Position numbers and translations under genes: made by a program. A stretch of 40,384 nucleotides of DNA from Bacteroidota bacterium (GTDB lineage: Bacteria > Bacteroidota > Bacteroidia > B-17B0 > Aurantibacillaceae). The stretch is from assembly GCA_013816895.1 (NCBI GenBank), contig JACDDR010000010.1, positions 9,385 through 49,768 on the forward strand. The letters run 5' to 3'. The notes below the pieces were generated by a model. The model saw nothing but the letters and a program-made list of their open reading frames with translations, was not told the DNA's origin and made no database searches. This document shows, in pieces, positions 15,460 to 25,629 of the stretch (its first letter is position 1; every line of letters begins with the position of its first letter).

Positions 15460-18400
15460 TTAATATTTCACAATCCTTTTAACTATCTCTTTTCTGCCAA
15501 TTTTTATTTTCAGAAGAAAAACGCTGTTGGAGAGTTCTGAAACATTGATTCTGAAAGTACTTCCCGCAAAAACAGAGCTGTAATAATTTGCATATAATTT
15601 TTCTCCCAGAACATTTTCAATTTCAACTTTTACTTCTTCCAAATTATTATCAAAAGTGATAAAAAATTCACCGCTGTTAGGATTAGGAAAAATATTTATT
15701 CCCTGCGCGTAAGTTAACTCCCTGATACCTATTACACAAGTATTAACGGATAAACCCGAGTTGTTGGCGGGACTGATATAAGTGCCGTTATTACTTTTCA
15801 ATCTGATTTTGTAATTCGAACCAATTGGCAAGCCGCTTGGAATCGTAGCAATAACGGGACTCGCAGGACCGTATCCTATTGTCAGAGGCGCAGTGAAACT
15901 TCCTGCGGCGTCAGATAATTCAGCAATGAAAGCACTGGTAAAACTTCCCACAGTCGTAAACGGAATACTAACGCTATAGGAAGTACTCATGCAAAAAGGG
16001 CTGCCTTTTATTGTATCTATATTAATGGAAGTAATGCTACAGGTATTAATTGTTAAGTTGTTGCCATTGTCAGAGCCGATGGTTAGAGGACTTGTATTAA
16101 TCACACGAATCCTGTATCCAATTCCACCTGCACTTCCAGCGGGAATAACAGCTGAAAGAGGGCTTGAAGGACCGGAGCCTATTGCTACTGCATTTGTAAA
16201 ACTTCCGGTGGCATCTGAAAGTTCGGCGGTGTAAAATCCAGAGAACATACCACCTGTATTAAATCCTACAAGTAAAGAATAAGACGTGGTGTTGCAAAAA
16301 GGACTACCAGGTATAGCATTGGTAGTGATTGGGCCTCCCGTACAATTATCAATACTAACATCGCTGAACGAAGGATTACACGGCAAGCCGGAAATGGTCC
16401 ATCTGAATACATTAAGACCATTCCCTAATCCAGTGATTGCCGTAGAAGAATTTAAAGGAGATACGATTGTTCCGCTTCCTGAAATCAATGACCATGTTCC
16501 CACTCCATATACCGCGGGCGTAGCCGTCAAAGTAGCTGAAGTACTGCAGATCGTTTGACTTGAGCCGGCATTTGAAACTGAAACCGACGAGGTACTAATC
16601 GTCACATCATCTATGGTGGAAGTACAGCCACTGTTTGAAATGGTCCATCGTAAAATATTATTTCCGATACCTAATGCAGTAACTGATGTTGTTGGTAATA
16701 AGGCATTCGCAAAGGTCGCAGTACCGCTAATTACGCTCCAGCTTCCTGTACCCGAGGCAGGCGTGTTTGCCGCCAGAGAAGCAGTAAAACCGCATACAGA
16801 TTGATCCGGCCCTGCATTTGAATTGCTGATTGAACCGGTTTTATTAATAGTTACTGTACTTACCGATGAAGCGCATGGAGCGTTTGATACTGTCCATTGG
16901 AAAATGTTTATTCCGAAAGAAAGACCTGTTACAATAGAAGTGGGTGAGAGTGAATTACTTACCGATGCTCCTCCCGCTGTCACACTCCAGACGCCTGTTC
17001 CGTAAACGGGAGGAGTTGCAGATAATGTACTTGAGGTTGAGCAAACACTGGATGAAATTCCTGCATTGGAGGCAGATACTGTAACCGATGTAATTGTTAC
17101 ATCGTCATACACCGGAGTACAGGCTCCATTCACGATTGTCCACCTGAAAATATTCGCACCCAGTCCTAAACTTGTTACACCTGTTGAGGGGTTTGTTGAG
17201 TTTGTAATTATTCCTGTTCCTGAAATGAGGCTCCACGATCCTGCTCCATTCGTAGCGGTATTGCCGGCAAGCGTTGCTGAGGAGCTGCAAACAGTTTGAT
17301 CTGGCCCTGCATTTGCAACCGTTATGGTTCCGCTGAAAGTTATGTTTACGCTATCTAGCGTTGCAGCACATGGATTGTTGGTAATCTTGTATTGAAAAAC
17401 ATTTAAACCACTTCCCAAATTTGTAGCAGTTGTTGTAGGATTATTGGGCGATGTAATTGTTCCGCTTCCGCTAACCAGCGACCAGCTTCCGGTTCCAGAT
17501 ACAGGAGTATTCCCCGTTAAAGTGACATAATTGGTGCATACTGTTTGGTCTGACGCGGCATTGGCAACAGAAGGCGGATTAGCGCTGAAGATTTGTACGG
17601 TCGAAGTTGAAGTGCTGCAACCCGCATTTGAAATCGCCCACTGCAATACGTTAGTGCCCGCTCCAATGGCTGTGGCGGATGTTAGCGGACTAGTTGAATT
17701 GGTGATAGTAGCAGTGCCGTTAAGTACCGACCAGATACCGGTTCCGGAGACAGGTGCATTGGCAGAGAGATTAACGGATGTTGAGCATACCGATTGATTT
17801 GAACCCGCATTAGCCACTGAAGGCTGAAGATTAATGGTGAGGCTGGAATTATTTACTGTTCCCGTAGTTGAAGGAACGCTCCCCATTACCCTTATTCTAT
17901 AAGCAGTCCCGGGCGTGGAAGGCAACGGAACAGAGCTTACAATTGTTCCCGAAGTAGTGGAGGTTAAAGAACCGATGACAAGCGGCGAGCCAAAAGAGCC
18001 GGAAGCGTCGGATAATTCAGCGGTAAAAACATTTCCAGCACTAAACACCGGGGCAGCACTAAACGGAATACTGATGCCTGTAATACCTTCACAGAAAGGA
18101 CCACCGTTAATTATGCCCGTAACAATATTTGCGCCTCCCACAACTTTGGTTGTTGAATAAATATAATCACCGGTAGTGTTTCCATTTTTATTGGCTGCTA
18201 TTCCCGTCGTATAAAAAGTTACATTGCCAATGTTTGTTGATGGCGCGGTCCAGTTAAAAGTAAACGTGTGAGTATTTGTAGTAAGCCCGCCATTTGTTTT
18301 GTGAGTGATATTTTGCCTGCCCGCACCAATAGCTGTTTGCGTAGTAATGGCATTTATAACCGTTATATTACCTGCTGTAGTGTTGGTGCTCGATACAGCT

Positions 18401-18669
18401 TCAAAATCAAATCCAAATAAAGTGACAGCAGCTTTCGAAACTATTACATTGATAGTGTATGTTTGTCCCGGCGTATAACCAATAGCGGGTATGTTATCGG
18501 TAATGCTTATGGAACCCGTGCTGGAATTTAATGGAAAGGAATTATGACATCCCACCGTTGCGCAGGTTGTTTCGCCCGGCGCAGCTGTACGACCGGTAAT
18601 TCCGCCACTACTGGCCATTAAAATAATTGAAACTATGATAAAACTCAATATGGTAATAATCTTCTTCAT
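15460..18669 (-). CDS. T9SS-exported multi-repeat surface protein with CX4CH motif
   Basis: A 1069-residue protein. After a signal peptide comes a choice-of-anchor-V/Reeler-like domain starting GGITGRTAAPGETTCATVGCHN, with a CX4CH motif. Three copies of a domain with 'GxPFC ... AELSDAxGSF ... IR' lie near residues 190-280, 780-870 and 875-965. Between them are six repeats of about 82 residues (about 286-776), each starting like NAGPDQTVCSSSATL and carrying GTGSW and a closing WTISN-x-C. The C-terminus is a T9SS type A sorting domain (IFPNPNSGEFFITF to KRIVKY). It should be exported by type IX secretion and fixed to, or shed from, the cell surface. It is the last gene of a unit with two cytochrome-like lipoproteins and a DUF5777 barrel. 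Role unknown; adhesion or redox are options. Confidence 0.85.
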   Translation of the reverse strand: MKKIITILSFIIVSIILMASSGGITGRTAAPGETTCATVGCHNSFPLNSSTGSISITDNIPAIGYTPGQTYTINVIVSKAAVTLFGFDFEAVSSTNTTAGNITVINAITTQTAIGAGRQNITHKTNGGLTTNTHTFTFNWTAPSTNIGNVTFYTTGIAANKNGNTTGDYIYSTTKVVGGANIVTGIINGGPFCEGITGISIPFSAAPVFSAGNVFTAELSDASGSFGSPLVIGSLTSTTSGTIVSSVPLPSTPGTAYRIRVMGSVPSTTGTVNNSSLTINLQPSVANAGSNQSVCSTSVNLSANAPVSGTGIWSVLNGTATITNSTSPLTSATAIGAGTNVLQWAISNAGCSTSTSTVQIFSANPPSVANAASDQTVCTNYVTLTGNTPVSGTGSWSLVSGSGTITSPNNPTTTATNLGSGLNVFQYKITNNPCAATLDSVNITFSGTITVANAGPDQTVCSSSATLAGNTATNGAGSWSLISGTGIITNSTNPSTGVTSLGLGANIFRWTIVNGACTPVYDDVTITSVTVSASNAGISSSVCSTSSTLSATPPVYGTGVWSVTAGGASVSNSLSPTSIVTGLSFGINIFQWTVSNAPCASSVSTVTINKTGSISNSNAGPDQSVCGFTASLAANTPASGTGSWSVISGTATFANALLPTTSVTALGIGNNILRWTISNSGCTSTIDDVTISTSSVSVSNAGSSQTICSTSATLTATPAVYGVGTWSLISGSGTIVSPLNSSTAITGLGNGLNVFRWTISGLPCNPSFSDVSIDNCTGGPITTNAIPGSPFCNTTSYSLLVGFNTGGMFSGFYTAELSDATGSFTNAVAIGSGPSSPLSAVIPAGSAGGIGYRIRVINTSPLTIGSDNGNNLTINTCSITSINIDTIKGSPFCMSTSYSVSIPFTTVGSFTSAFIAELSDAAGSFTAPLTIGYGPASPVIATIPSGLPIGSNYKIRLKSNNGTYISPANNSGLSVNTCVIGIRELTYAQGINIFPNPNSGEFFITFDNNLEEVKVEIENVLGEKLYANYYSSVFAGSTFRINVSELSNSVFLLKIKIGRKEIVKRIVKY
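16340..17815 (-). repeat. Six in-frame repeats of about 82 codons in the T9SS protein
   Basis: Six protein repeats open with NAGSNQSVC, NAASDQTVC, NAGPDQTVC, NAGISSSVC, NAGPDQSVC and NAGSSQTIC. Each ends with a second cysteine about 65 residues later, so each may form one disulfide. The boundaries given are approximate. The copies are diverged at DNA level, so the repeat is old rather than freshly amplified. Confidence 0.75.
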
Positions 18670-18686
18670 TCTAATTTGCTATCTGG

Positions 18687-19601
18687 TTAATTGGCGGCTT
18701 TCCTTCCACCCACATAAAACATGCGTGAAATATTAAAACCTAATTTAAGTCCCCAGTTCTGCCAGCTGGATGTAGTTCTACCAAAAAATTGTGACTCCAG
18801 CATTCCCGCTGAGTTGGTAACAAACATCTGGAAAACATGTCCTCCTGTTTCAAGATCAATCCCCAAACCAACGGAATCATAATATTTAGTTTTACTTGCC
18901 TCATTTACCCGGTAAGCATATTCAAAAGTGATGGCACCCCGCTTGCTATATTTAAAACGCGTGGCGGTGGCAATTACAAATAAATCATTTTTATCAGTCG
19001 CAAAATCTACCAGATTATAATGAACCAAGGTAGGTGCAATCTGAATGGATAACCGTTCAGTAAATTTTCTGGCAATAATAATCTGATGACAATAAGATAA
19101 ACGACTGCTCTGGTATTGATACTTGTCATAACCCGCCGTGGCCATATTCGGATCTTTAATAGTTGCATAATAAGCCCCGGAAAACAAAGTAATGGTTACG
19201 GGCTGGCTTCCGTTAACAGTTTGCTTTAAGAGTTTATATTTAAAAAAGCCGTCAAAGGTTTTATCCAGCGAACTTCTTCCAAATCCAACAGCGAATCTTC
19301 CGTTTCTGCTGTACTCCAGTGCAAGACGAATAGTAGCGCCGCCGTCGAGCCCCCAGAAATTATATCCTCCCGAATTGAAATCACCAAAGTGATGGGAAAT
19401 CCGAAACTCAAGCATGTCTTTTCCCGGTACTTCCACCGTATGAAAATTGATGAGTCGAGTACCTTTAAATGTTGCCGAAACAAATTCTTTTTTCTTTTTT
19501 GCTGCGGGATCGTCTACCATATCCAAAAGATCATCCTGAGCCATAACACTGGAGCTAACAAGAAAACTTAAGACGTAGAGAGAGAATTTAATTAATTTCA
19601 T
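18687..19601 (-). CDS. DUF5777 outer-membrane beta-barrel protein
   Basis: A 304-residue protein. The start is ATG at 19599-19601, giving the signal peptide MKLIKFSLYVLSFLVSSSVMAQ and an ATGA overlap with the upstream gene; a longer start at 19649 would lie inside that gene. Family features are the FKGTRLINFHTVEVPGKDMLEFRISHHFGDF segment and many amphipathic strands ending GLKLGFNISRMFYVGG. DUF5777 members are predicted outer-membrane barrels in Bacteroidota, often near c-type cytochromes; their function is not established. Here it sits between two cytochrome-like lipoproteins and a T9SS surface protein, so it may be a conduit or scaffold for them. Confidence 0.83.
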   Translation of the reverse strand: MKLIKFSLYVLSFLVSSSVMAQDDLLDMVDDPAAKKKKEFVSATFKGTRLINFHTVEVPGKDMLEFRISHHFGDFNSGGYNFWGLDGGATIRLALEYSRNGRFAVGFGRSSLDKTFDGFFKYKLLKQTVNGSQPVTITLFSGAYYATIKDPNMATAGYDKYQYQSSRLSYCHQIIIARKFTERLSIQIAPTLVHYNLVDFATDKNDLFVIATATRFKYSKRGAITFEYAYRVNEASKTKYYDSVGLGIDLETGGHVFQMFVTNSAGMLESQFFGRTTSSWQNWGLKLGFNISRMFYVGGRKAAN

Positions 19602-19975
19602 TGTGCGTAATTTGAATCCATCCATTTCTTGATTTTCATTATTGAGCAATTGTCAATTTTTTCGGAACTTCCCTGTGGCATTTTTGGTGTTGTACCATCC
19701 CACGTTATTGAGCTGTAAAGCTTACCGGATACAGCACAATTCTTAACAGCGTTATAGGAATCAAGATTTAATCCCGCGCTGGGTGTTGTTCCTGAATGAC
19801 AAACCGTACAGTTCTGTTCCATAACCGGCTTCACATTGAGATTGTAAGTGATTACGGAACTAGTGTCGCAATAAGCTTTTGGATGAAGTTTTTCATTTTT
19901 ATCATAGTAACATCCCTCAAGGCTTGTTAAAACAAGACTACAACCTATCAGGAATAAACACTTAATTATTTTCAT
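19598..19975 (-). CDS. Lipoprotein with single CxxCH haem motif (cytochrome-like)
   Basis: A 125-residue lipoprotein. The lipobox is LEGC (C22). The segment VKPVMEQNCTVCHSGTTPSAG holds a CxxCH haem site (C56, C59, H60), followed by LNLDSYNAVKN and the distal TTPKMPQGS with a methionine that could be the second ligand. The C-terminus IMKIKKWMDSNYAQ is the usual last helix. This is the 'planctomycete cytochrome C'-like layout. It probably carries one haem on the periplasmic or outer face. It starts 1 bp after the upstream cytochrome-like gene and overlaps the DUF5777 start by 4 bp, so the unit is tightly coupled. Confidence 0.82.
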   Translation of the reverse strand: MKIIKCLFLIGCSLVLTSLEGCYYDKNEKLHPKAYCDTSSVITYNLNVKPVMEQNCTVCHSGTTPSAGLNLDSYNAVKNCAVSGKLYSSITWDGTTPKMPQGSSEKIDNCSIMKIKKWMDSNYAQ

Positions 19976-19976
19976 G

Positions 19977-20660
19977 TTAATTGTTTGGGGCGCCAGCCTT
20001 CACCCATTTTTCAATTTGCTTTATTTTGCAGGCTGAAAGCGGCGGTGAATTCAAAGGCATAGGTGTACAACCGCTTAAATGTTTAATGGTGCAAATAATT
20101 TTACCATTATCTACCTGCGCCTTTATTTCATTATAATTTTTTAAAGTTGGTATTGTAGTGGAGTGACAACCCATGCAATTATTTACTATAACAGGAAATA
20201 CCGTTCCGGAAAAAGTGATGTTGGTTGTATCACAGGGGCCCTGGCAATCCACACCATTTTTCATTCCCTGGTTAACCCAGGTTTGAATTAAACTTACCTG
20301 TACATTCGATAATTTCGGCATTGGAAACGGAGGCATTCCCTGTGGTCCGGAATCCTGTATCACCTGCATTAAGAGATTACCTGAAATGGTTGATTTAACT
20401 GTTGAATAAGAAGTTAGCTCTATTCCCGCGCTTCGCGAAGTGTCGTTGTGACAACCAGATTTGCCGCAACTGGAAATTAATAAAGGAAGTATTTGTTCTG
20501 AAAAACACACACTGTCTGCCGGATTTACAACAGGTGTAACTCCTGTTGTACTTATTACCGGCAAGGGTTCGGGTTCAACAGTAGATTTATGAACGCAGCT
20601 GTAAAAAATAAAAAAGACGACAACCAGAATTACAGAAAGGGTAAAGGCCTTGAACTTCAT
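19977..20660 (-). CDS. Lipoprotein with CX4CH and CxxCH motifs (two cytochrome-like domains)
   Basis: A 227-residue protein from ATG at 20658-20660. A TTG two codons upstream is also open, but the ATG is the better start. The lipobox is FYSC (C22). The first domain has ILPLLISSCGKSGCHNDTS (CX4CH), IELTSYSTVK, MPPFPMPKLS and the closing helix LIQTWVNQG. The second has VIVNNCMGCHSTT (CxxCH), TPMPLNSPPLS and IKQIEKWVKAGAPNN. Each is a small c-type cytochrome fold with a likely methionine ligand. The CX4CH spacing of the first is non-standard; it recurs in the T9SS protein of the same unit. First gene of the four-gene operon; TAAATTTG (20664-20671, minus) lies 3 bp upstream of the ATG and could be a -7 element. 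Confidence 0.82.
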   Translation of the reverse strand: MKFKAFTLSVILVVVFFIFYSCVHKSTVEPEPLPVISTTGVTPVVNPADSVCFSEQILPLLISSCGKSGCHNDTSRSAGIELTSYSTVKSTISGNLLMQVIQDSGPQGMPPFPMPKLSNVQVSLIQTWVNQGMKNGVDCQGPCDTTNITFSGTVFPVIVNNCMGCHSTTIPTLKNYNEIKAQVDNGKIICTIKHLSGCTPMPLNSPPLSACKIKQIEKWVKAGAPNN

Positions 20661-20915
20661 ACGCAAATTTATAAAAATTAGTGAAAAAACGGGCTAATTC
20701 TGTTGATTTTCCATGGTTTTAGACAAGTACCCATTTTAAACAGCTGGTACAGCTTTTAAGATAACATCTCTCTTAATTTTATCTCCGATAAATCCATAAT
20801 AATTAATGATGCTTTAACGCGAAACCATTTGACTGGATTTTCTTTCCTGAAGGTTCTTGCTTTCTTTAACACTTATACCTTAAAATTTAGGTGTAACTTT
20901 ATGTTCCGTTTTTAA

Positions 20916-23732
20916 ATGAACAATCCAAAAGATATTACCAAACTTAGCCCTAAAGAACACATCATTATTAAAGGTGCGCGCATGCACAATTTAAAGAACA
21001 TTGATGTTGCAATACCAAGGAATAAACTCATTGTGATTACCGGACTTTCGGGTTCAGGAAAATCCTCACTCGCGTTTGATACACTTTATGCCGAGGGGCA
21101 GCGACGTTATGTGGAAAGCCTTTCAGCGTACGCTCGTCAGTTTTTGGGACGGTTGGAAAAGCCGCAGGTGGATTATATCAAAGGGATTTCTCCCGCTATT
21201 GCGATTGAACAGAAAGTTATTTCAAGAAATCCGCGAAGTACTGTAGGCACAATTACCGAGATTTACGATTATTTTAAATTGCTGTATGCCCGTGTGGGCA
21301 AGACTTTTAGCCCTGTTAGCGGAAATCAGGTGAAACGTGATACTGTTTCTGATGTAGTTAATTTTGTTACGGGGCAACCTGCTGACGCCAGGGTGTTAAT
21401 TTTATCCAGAGTATTCGAGCACAAAGAACGCTCTTTTCAAAAACAACTGGATCTTCTTTCCCAGCAAGGCTTTTCGCGTGCAGTGATCGATGATAAAGTT
21501 CACCGCATTAGTGAGATTGATTATAAAAAAGTAAAAAAGAATACCGAAGTTTTTTTGTTGATCGACAGGTTAATAAATCAACCCGGCGACGAAGATTTTG
21601 TGAATCGTGTGGCTGACAGCGCACAAACAGCATTTTATGAAGGTAAAGGCGAATGTCTTGCCTGGTTGGAAAAACAGGAAGGACGTTATGATAAAAATTC
21701 TTTCAGTAACCTGTTTGTTCTGGATGGAATGACCTTTGAAGAACCAAACGTGAATTTTTTCACTTTTAATAATCCGATAGGAGCCTGTAAAACCTGTGAA
21801 GGATTTGGAAGCATTATCGGAATTGATCCGGATCTTGTTATACCGAACAAAAGTGCTTCGGTGTATGATAATGCAGTTGCTTGCTGGAACGGTGATTCGA
21901 TGAGCTGGTATAAAAATCAATTGATCAAAAGCGCTCATAAATTCAATTTTCCTGTACATAAGCCAATTGCAGAGCTTACCAAAACGCAATATAATTTATT
22001 GTGGACGGGCAACGAGCATTTTGAAGGTATTAATGCTTTTTTCAAAATGATTGAGAAAGAAACATATAAAATACAATACCGTGTAATGCTTGCCCGTTAC
22101 AGGGGCAAAACAGTTTGTCCCGATTGTGAAGGCACGCGTTTGCGCAAGGATGCAAATTATGTGAAGGTTGCCGACAAATGCATAAATGATTTGGTGTTAA
22201 CGCCTGTTGACAAACTGGTAGAGTTTTTTAAAACAATTGAACTCAACGAACACGATACCATTATTGCAAAACGTTTGTTGATTGAAATTAGTAACCGTTT
22301 ACAGTATTTAATGGATGTAGGACTGGGTTACCTTACTCTCAACCGCGTAGCCAATACATTAAGCGGTGGTGAAAGCCAACGTATCAATCTAGCCACCCAA
22401 TTGGGGAGCACGCTGGTGGGCAGTCTTTATATTTTAGATGAACCAAGCATCGGGCTACACTCAAGGGATACGGAACGTCTTATCAAAGTATTGCGTTCTC
22501 TGCAAAAACAGGGTAACACTGTTATTATTGTTGAACACGATGAAGATATTATGCGTCAGGCGGACGAATTGATTGATATTGGTCCTGAAGCCGGAACACA
22601 CGGAGGACACCTTGTTTTCCAGGGAACACATAAAGATCTTTTGAAAGAAAGCGATAGTTATACTGCAAAATATCTTACCGATAAAATACGAATTGCAACA
22701 CCCCTTAACCGGAGAAAATGGAAAGAGTTTATTGAAGTAAAAAACCTTACTGATAATAATCTTAAAAACGTTAGTGTTAAGTTTCCGCTTAACGTACTTT
22801 GCTGCGTTACAGGCGTGAGCGGTTCAGGAAAGTCTACACTTATTAAGAAAGGCTTAATTCCGAACCTTCAGAAATACCTCGATGGTTATTTTGAAAGCGT
22901 GAAGACTGAGCACCTGATCAGCGGCAGTTTAAAACAGGTTAAGCAATTGGAGTTTGTTGATCAGAATCCCATCGGGAAATCTTCAAGAAGTAATCCGGTT
23001 ACTTATATTAAAGTGTATGACGATATCCGCACCTTGTTTGCCGATCAGCCTTTGGCTAAAGCGCGCAACTTTAAGCCGGGTTCCTTCAGCTTTAATGTGG
23101 AAGGCGGAAGATGCGAAGCCTGCCAGGGTGAAGGCCAGATAACAGTGGAGATGCAGTTTATGGCGGACATACAGTTAACCTGCGAGGCCTGTAAAGGAAA
23201 ACGCTTTAAAGAGGAAACACTTGAGATTACTTATAAAGGCAAATCCATTGCAGATATTCTGGATTTAACGGTAGATGATTCAATTGATTTTTTTGCACAA
23301 GATGAAAAGAACCGCAGAATTGTAGAAAAACTAAAACCTTTACAGGATGTAGGGTTGGGTTATGTACAACTTGGACAAAGCAGCAGTACACTCAGCGGCG
23401 GAGAAGCCCAGCGTATCAAACTTGCCAGCTTTTTAACTTCCATTAATAACACCTCGCCCACTCTTTTTGTTTTTGATGAACCTACAACGGGTTTGCATTT
23501 TCACGACGTGGCAAAACTTTTAAAATCATTTGATGCGCTGATTAAAAAAGGCCATTCAATCATTGTTATTGAACATAACCTTGATGTTATTAAATGTGCC
23601 GACTGGGTGATTGACATGGGACCTGAAGGAGGTGAACACGGAGGCAACATAGTATTTGAAGGGATGCCAGAGCAACTCATTCTTGAGAAAAAAAGTTACA
23701 CAGGAAAATACCTTAAAGAAAAACTGAAGTAA
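20916..23732 (+). CDS. uvrA: Excinuclease ABC subunit A
   Basis: A 938-residue UvrA with two ABC ATPase modules. Walker A sites are GLSGSGKSS (K49) and GVSGSGKST (near 633-641). ABC signatures are [12 protein letters not shown] and [12 protein letters not shown]. The UvrB-binding region (about 130-250) is present, so this is the UvrA1 type that works with UvrB and UvrC in nucleotide excision repair. The large zinc module CEACQGEG ... CEACKGKRF (about 730-762) is intact. The first zinc module is incomplete: CKTC is at 291-294, but the cysteine pair expected about 25 residues earlier is absent. The start is ATG 20916, with a weak TAACTTTA -7-like element at 20894. Confidence 0.97.
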   Translation: MNNPKDITKLSPKEHIIIKGARMHNLKNIDVAIPRNKLIVITGLSGSGKSSLAFDTLYAEGQRRYVESLSAYARQFLGRLEKPQVDYIKGISPAIAIEQKVISRNPRSTVGTITEIYDYFKLLYARVGKTFSPVSGNQVKRDTVSDVVNFVTGQPADARVLILSRVFEHKERSFQKQLDLLSQQGFSRAVIDDKVHRISEIDYKKVKKNTEVFLLIDRLINQPGDEDFVNRVADSAQTAFYEGKGECLAWLEKQEGRYDKNSFSNLFVLDGMTFEEPNVNFFTFNNPIGACKTCEGFGSIIGIDPDLVIPNKSASVYDNAVACWNGDSMSWYKNQLIKSAHKFNFPVHKPIAELTKTQYNLLWTGNEHFEGINAFFKMIEKETYKIQYRVMLARYRGKTVCPDCEGTRLRKDANYVKVADKCINDLVLTPVDKLVEFFKTIELNEHDTIIAKRLLIEISNRLQYLMDVGLGYLTLNRVANTLSGGESQRINLATQLGSTLVGSLYILDEPSIGLHSRDTERLIKVLRSLQKQGNTVIIVEHDEDIMRQADELIDIGPEAGTHGGHLVFQGTHKDLLKESDSYTAKYLTDKIRIATPLNRRKWKEFIEVKNLTDNNLKNVSVKFPLNVLCCVTGVSGSGKSTLIKKGLIPNLQKYLDGYFESVKTEHLISGSLKQVKQLEFVDQNPIGKSSRSNPVTYIKVYDDIRTLFADQPLAKARNFKPGSFSFNVEGGRCEACQGEGQITVEMQFMADIQLTCEACKGKRFKEETLEITYKGKSIADILDLTVDDSIDFFAQDEKNRRIVEKLKPLQDVGLGYVQLGQSSSTLSGGEAQRIKLASFLTSINNTSPTLFVFDEPTTGLHFHDVAKLLKSFDALIKKGHSIIVIEHNLDVIKCADWVIDMGPEGGEHGGNIVFEGMPEQLILEKKSYTGKYLKEKLK

Positions 23733-23754
23733 CCATTTTTATTAACTACTTCAG
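23724..23754. terminator. Hairpin shared by the convergent uvrA and DUF255 gene ends
   Basis: CTGAAGTA (23724-23731) pairs perfectly with TACTTCAG (23747-23754) around a 15-nt T-rich loop. The 8-bp stem includes the last codons and part of the stop of both convergent genes (only 13 bp apart). It could end transcription in both directions. Confidence 0.4.
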
Positions 23755-25575
23755 CTTCTTTATAAATAAATCTATCTCAGCTTTTGAATTGGCTGAATAA
23801 GAAATCGGTTGTGAACATACCGTTTGATTACAGATAAACAGCGAGGCCTTACCTAAATCAGGGTAATGACCAGGCTTTTCAATCTTAACCAACTTTGCGG
23901 GATGATAATAATGCTGCACCTGCTTAATTAAATTCTTTGTATCATCACTATTAAAATCGTTCGATACGACCGTAAATACTAAATGGTGTTTCATTAATTT
24001 GCTGGTTGCCAATACAAAATCAGCTATTAACCTCTCTTCATTACTTAAGATCTTATCCACACCAACCGACCTGAGGCTTGATTCTGCCATTTTTATCAAC
24101 TCTTCATTTCCCGACAGATCGCTATATTCAATGAGAAAACGTGCGAACAAAGCATTTTCGATCAGTACTTTTGTGGCTGCTCTTTTACCACTTAGGGTAA
24201 CTGGCATTAAATTCGTTGAAAAATAACCGCCATTTTCATTGTCATATAATTTTTCATTCACTCTGTTTTTCAAATTTTCACAACGCACCAGCCAGCTTGT
24301 ATCGCCCGTAAACTGATAAAGTGAAAGCATGGCGAGCGCTGCATGGGCCTGTGTTTTTAAATACATGACGTTACGTTGCGCCGAATCTCCCGGTAGATCC
24401 CGCATTCTTTTTACTTCATTTTTATTATCAATTACGGTTTTAAACCATCCTTCTTTCAGGTATCCTTTTTTAATGATTCTATTGGCCGTAAGAACCGCAA
24501 GATCAAGATCCGCTTTGTTTTGTGTTGCTTCATACAGTTTTAAAAATGCTCTCACTATCCTGAAATTAATATCCGTGTACAATGTTTTGTCGATAGGCGG
24601 AAAGCCATATTTGGCGCGCTGATCGGCCGGAAGCTTAAAATATTTTTCAGGTGAAATCACAACTTTTTCATCCGCGAGATCTATGTATTCTTCCTGACTG
24701 TTGTAAAACAAACTGTCTTCTTTTGAAAACATGGAACTCATTAAATAGGTGCGTAATAAATTTGCTTCGTTCAGCCACTTTTTATCGCCGGTTGTCATGA
24801 ATGCTTCGGCGTAATTATGCATAACACCCGCCTGGTACTCGGTTCTTTTTTCGGGCTGCGCGCCTTTCCACGTGCGACCCGAAGAACATCCGAAATAAAC
24901 GCCACCCGCCATCCTGTCGCTGATCTTTGAATACTGATTTAAAGAGCTTAGTGCTTTACCAAGATCCTTAGATTTTTTATCGGTTTTGTTTAACCAGAAA
25001 CACAGTTCCACTGGTTGGTATAACGGAATCTTTAACGCGTATCCCCAGCCATAGTAAAGGCTATCGTAGTAATAGTCGAGTTGGGAATACGATTTTTTAT
25101 AAAGTTCGGGAAGTCCGGATTTATCGGGAGGTTCAGAGGAAAAGAAATCGTTATTCTGAACTGTTAGTTTGCCTGCTTTATAATTTGCAAGGAACTCCAG
25201 TAAAATAGGTTTAAATATTTCAGACCTGCGGTTACCCTGCAACGCTTTTAACTGGTTTCCGGCAGAATCCAAAAAGATCAAGGCTGGCCACCCCCACTCC
25301 AGGAACCTCGCGCCTACATCGGGCTGCGCTTCAGCATCCGCTTTTATCGCAATAAAATTCTGGTTGATAATACGGATAATACTTGTATCAGTATACGTCT
25401 TTTCCTCCATTAAATTACAGGCAGTACACCACTCGGTTCCAACATCAAGAAACACGGGCTTATGTTCGGCAATTGCCTTTTTAAATGGGGTTTCACCCCA
25501 GGCATACCAGTTAATTTTCTGAGCATTACTTACAAATACCCCAAAAACGAGCAATAACACTATTTTTCTTTTCAT
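23746..25575 (-). CDS. DUF255-type thioredoxin-domain protein, secreted
   Basis: A 609-residue protein with a signal peptide (MKRKIVLLLVFGVFVSNAQ). The N-terminal thioredoxin-like domain (about 25-150) has FLDVGTEWCTACNLMEEKTY with C50 and C53, and WGWPALIFLD with the cis-proline. The long C-terminus is helical and resembles the six-hairpin barrel seen in YyaL/SSP411-like proteins (for example LAVLTANRIIKKGYLKEGWF). A thiol-disulfide or protein-folding role in the periplasm is likely from the CxxC; the barrel's substrate is unknown. It is downstream of a TPR membrane protein on the same strand (54-bp gap) and convergent with uvrA. Confidence 0.8.
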   Translation of the reverse strand: MKRKIVLLLVFGVFVSNAQKINWYAWGETPFKKAIAEHKPVFLDVGTEWCTACNLMEEKTYTDTSIIRIINQNFIAIKADAEAQPDVGARFLEWGWPALIFLDSAGNQLKALQGNRRSEIFKPILLEFLANYKAGKLTVQNNDFFSSEPPDKSGLPELYKKSYSQLDYYYDSLYYGWGYALKIPLYQPVELCFWLNKTDKKSKDLGKALSSLNQYSKISDRMAGGVYFGCSSGRTWKGAQPEKRTEYQAGVMHNYAEAFMTTGDKKWLNEANLLRTYLMSSMFSKEDSLFYNSQEEYIDLADEKVVISPEKYFKLPADQRAKYGFPPIDKTLYTDINFRIVRAFLKLYEATQNKADLDLAVLTANRIIKKGYLKEGWFKTVIDNKNEVKRMRDLPGDSAQRNVMYLKTQAHAALAMLSLYQFTGDTSWLVRCENLKNRVNEKLYDNENGGYFSTNLMPVTLSGKRAATKVLIENALFARFLIEYSDLSGNEELIKMAESSLRSVGVDKILSNEERLIADFVLATSKLMKHHLVFTVVSNDFNSDDTKNLIKQVQHYYHPAKLVKIEKPGHYPDLGKASLFICNQTVCSQPISYSANSKAEIDLFIKKLK

Positions 25576-25629
25576 AAAAACCTTTTAACAATAGACGACA
25601 CTCCATTAAATTACTTACAAAGCGATCAC

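Noticed and set aside
15989..18160. Row of plus-strand open frames opposite the T9SS gene
   Set aside because: They are antisense shadows of the six repeats. They share its repeat phase, lack signal peptides or domains, and the minus-strand frame has clear secretion and sorting signals.
20667..20915. Regulatory RNA or operator between the cytochrome unit and uvrA
   Set aside because: No strong hairpin, repeat or full promoter match was found apart from the weak elements listed with the flanking genes.
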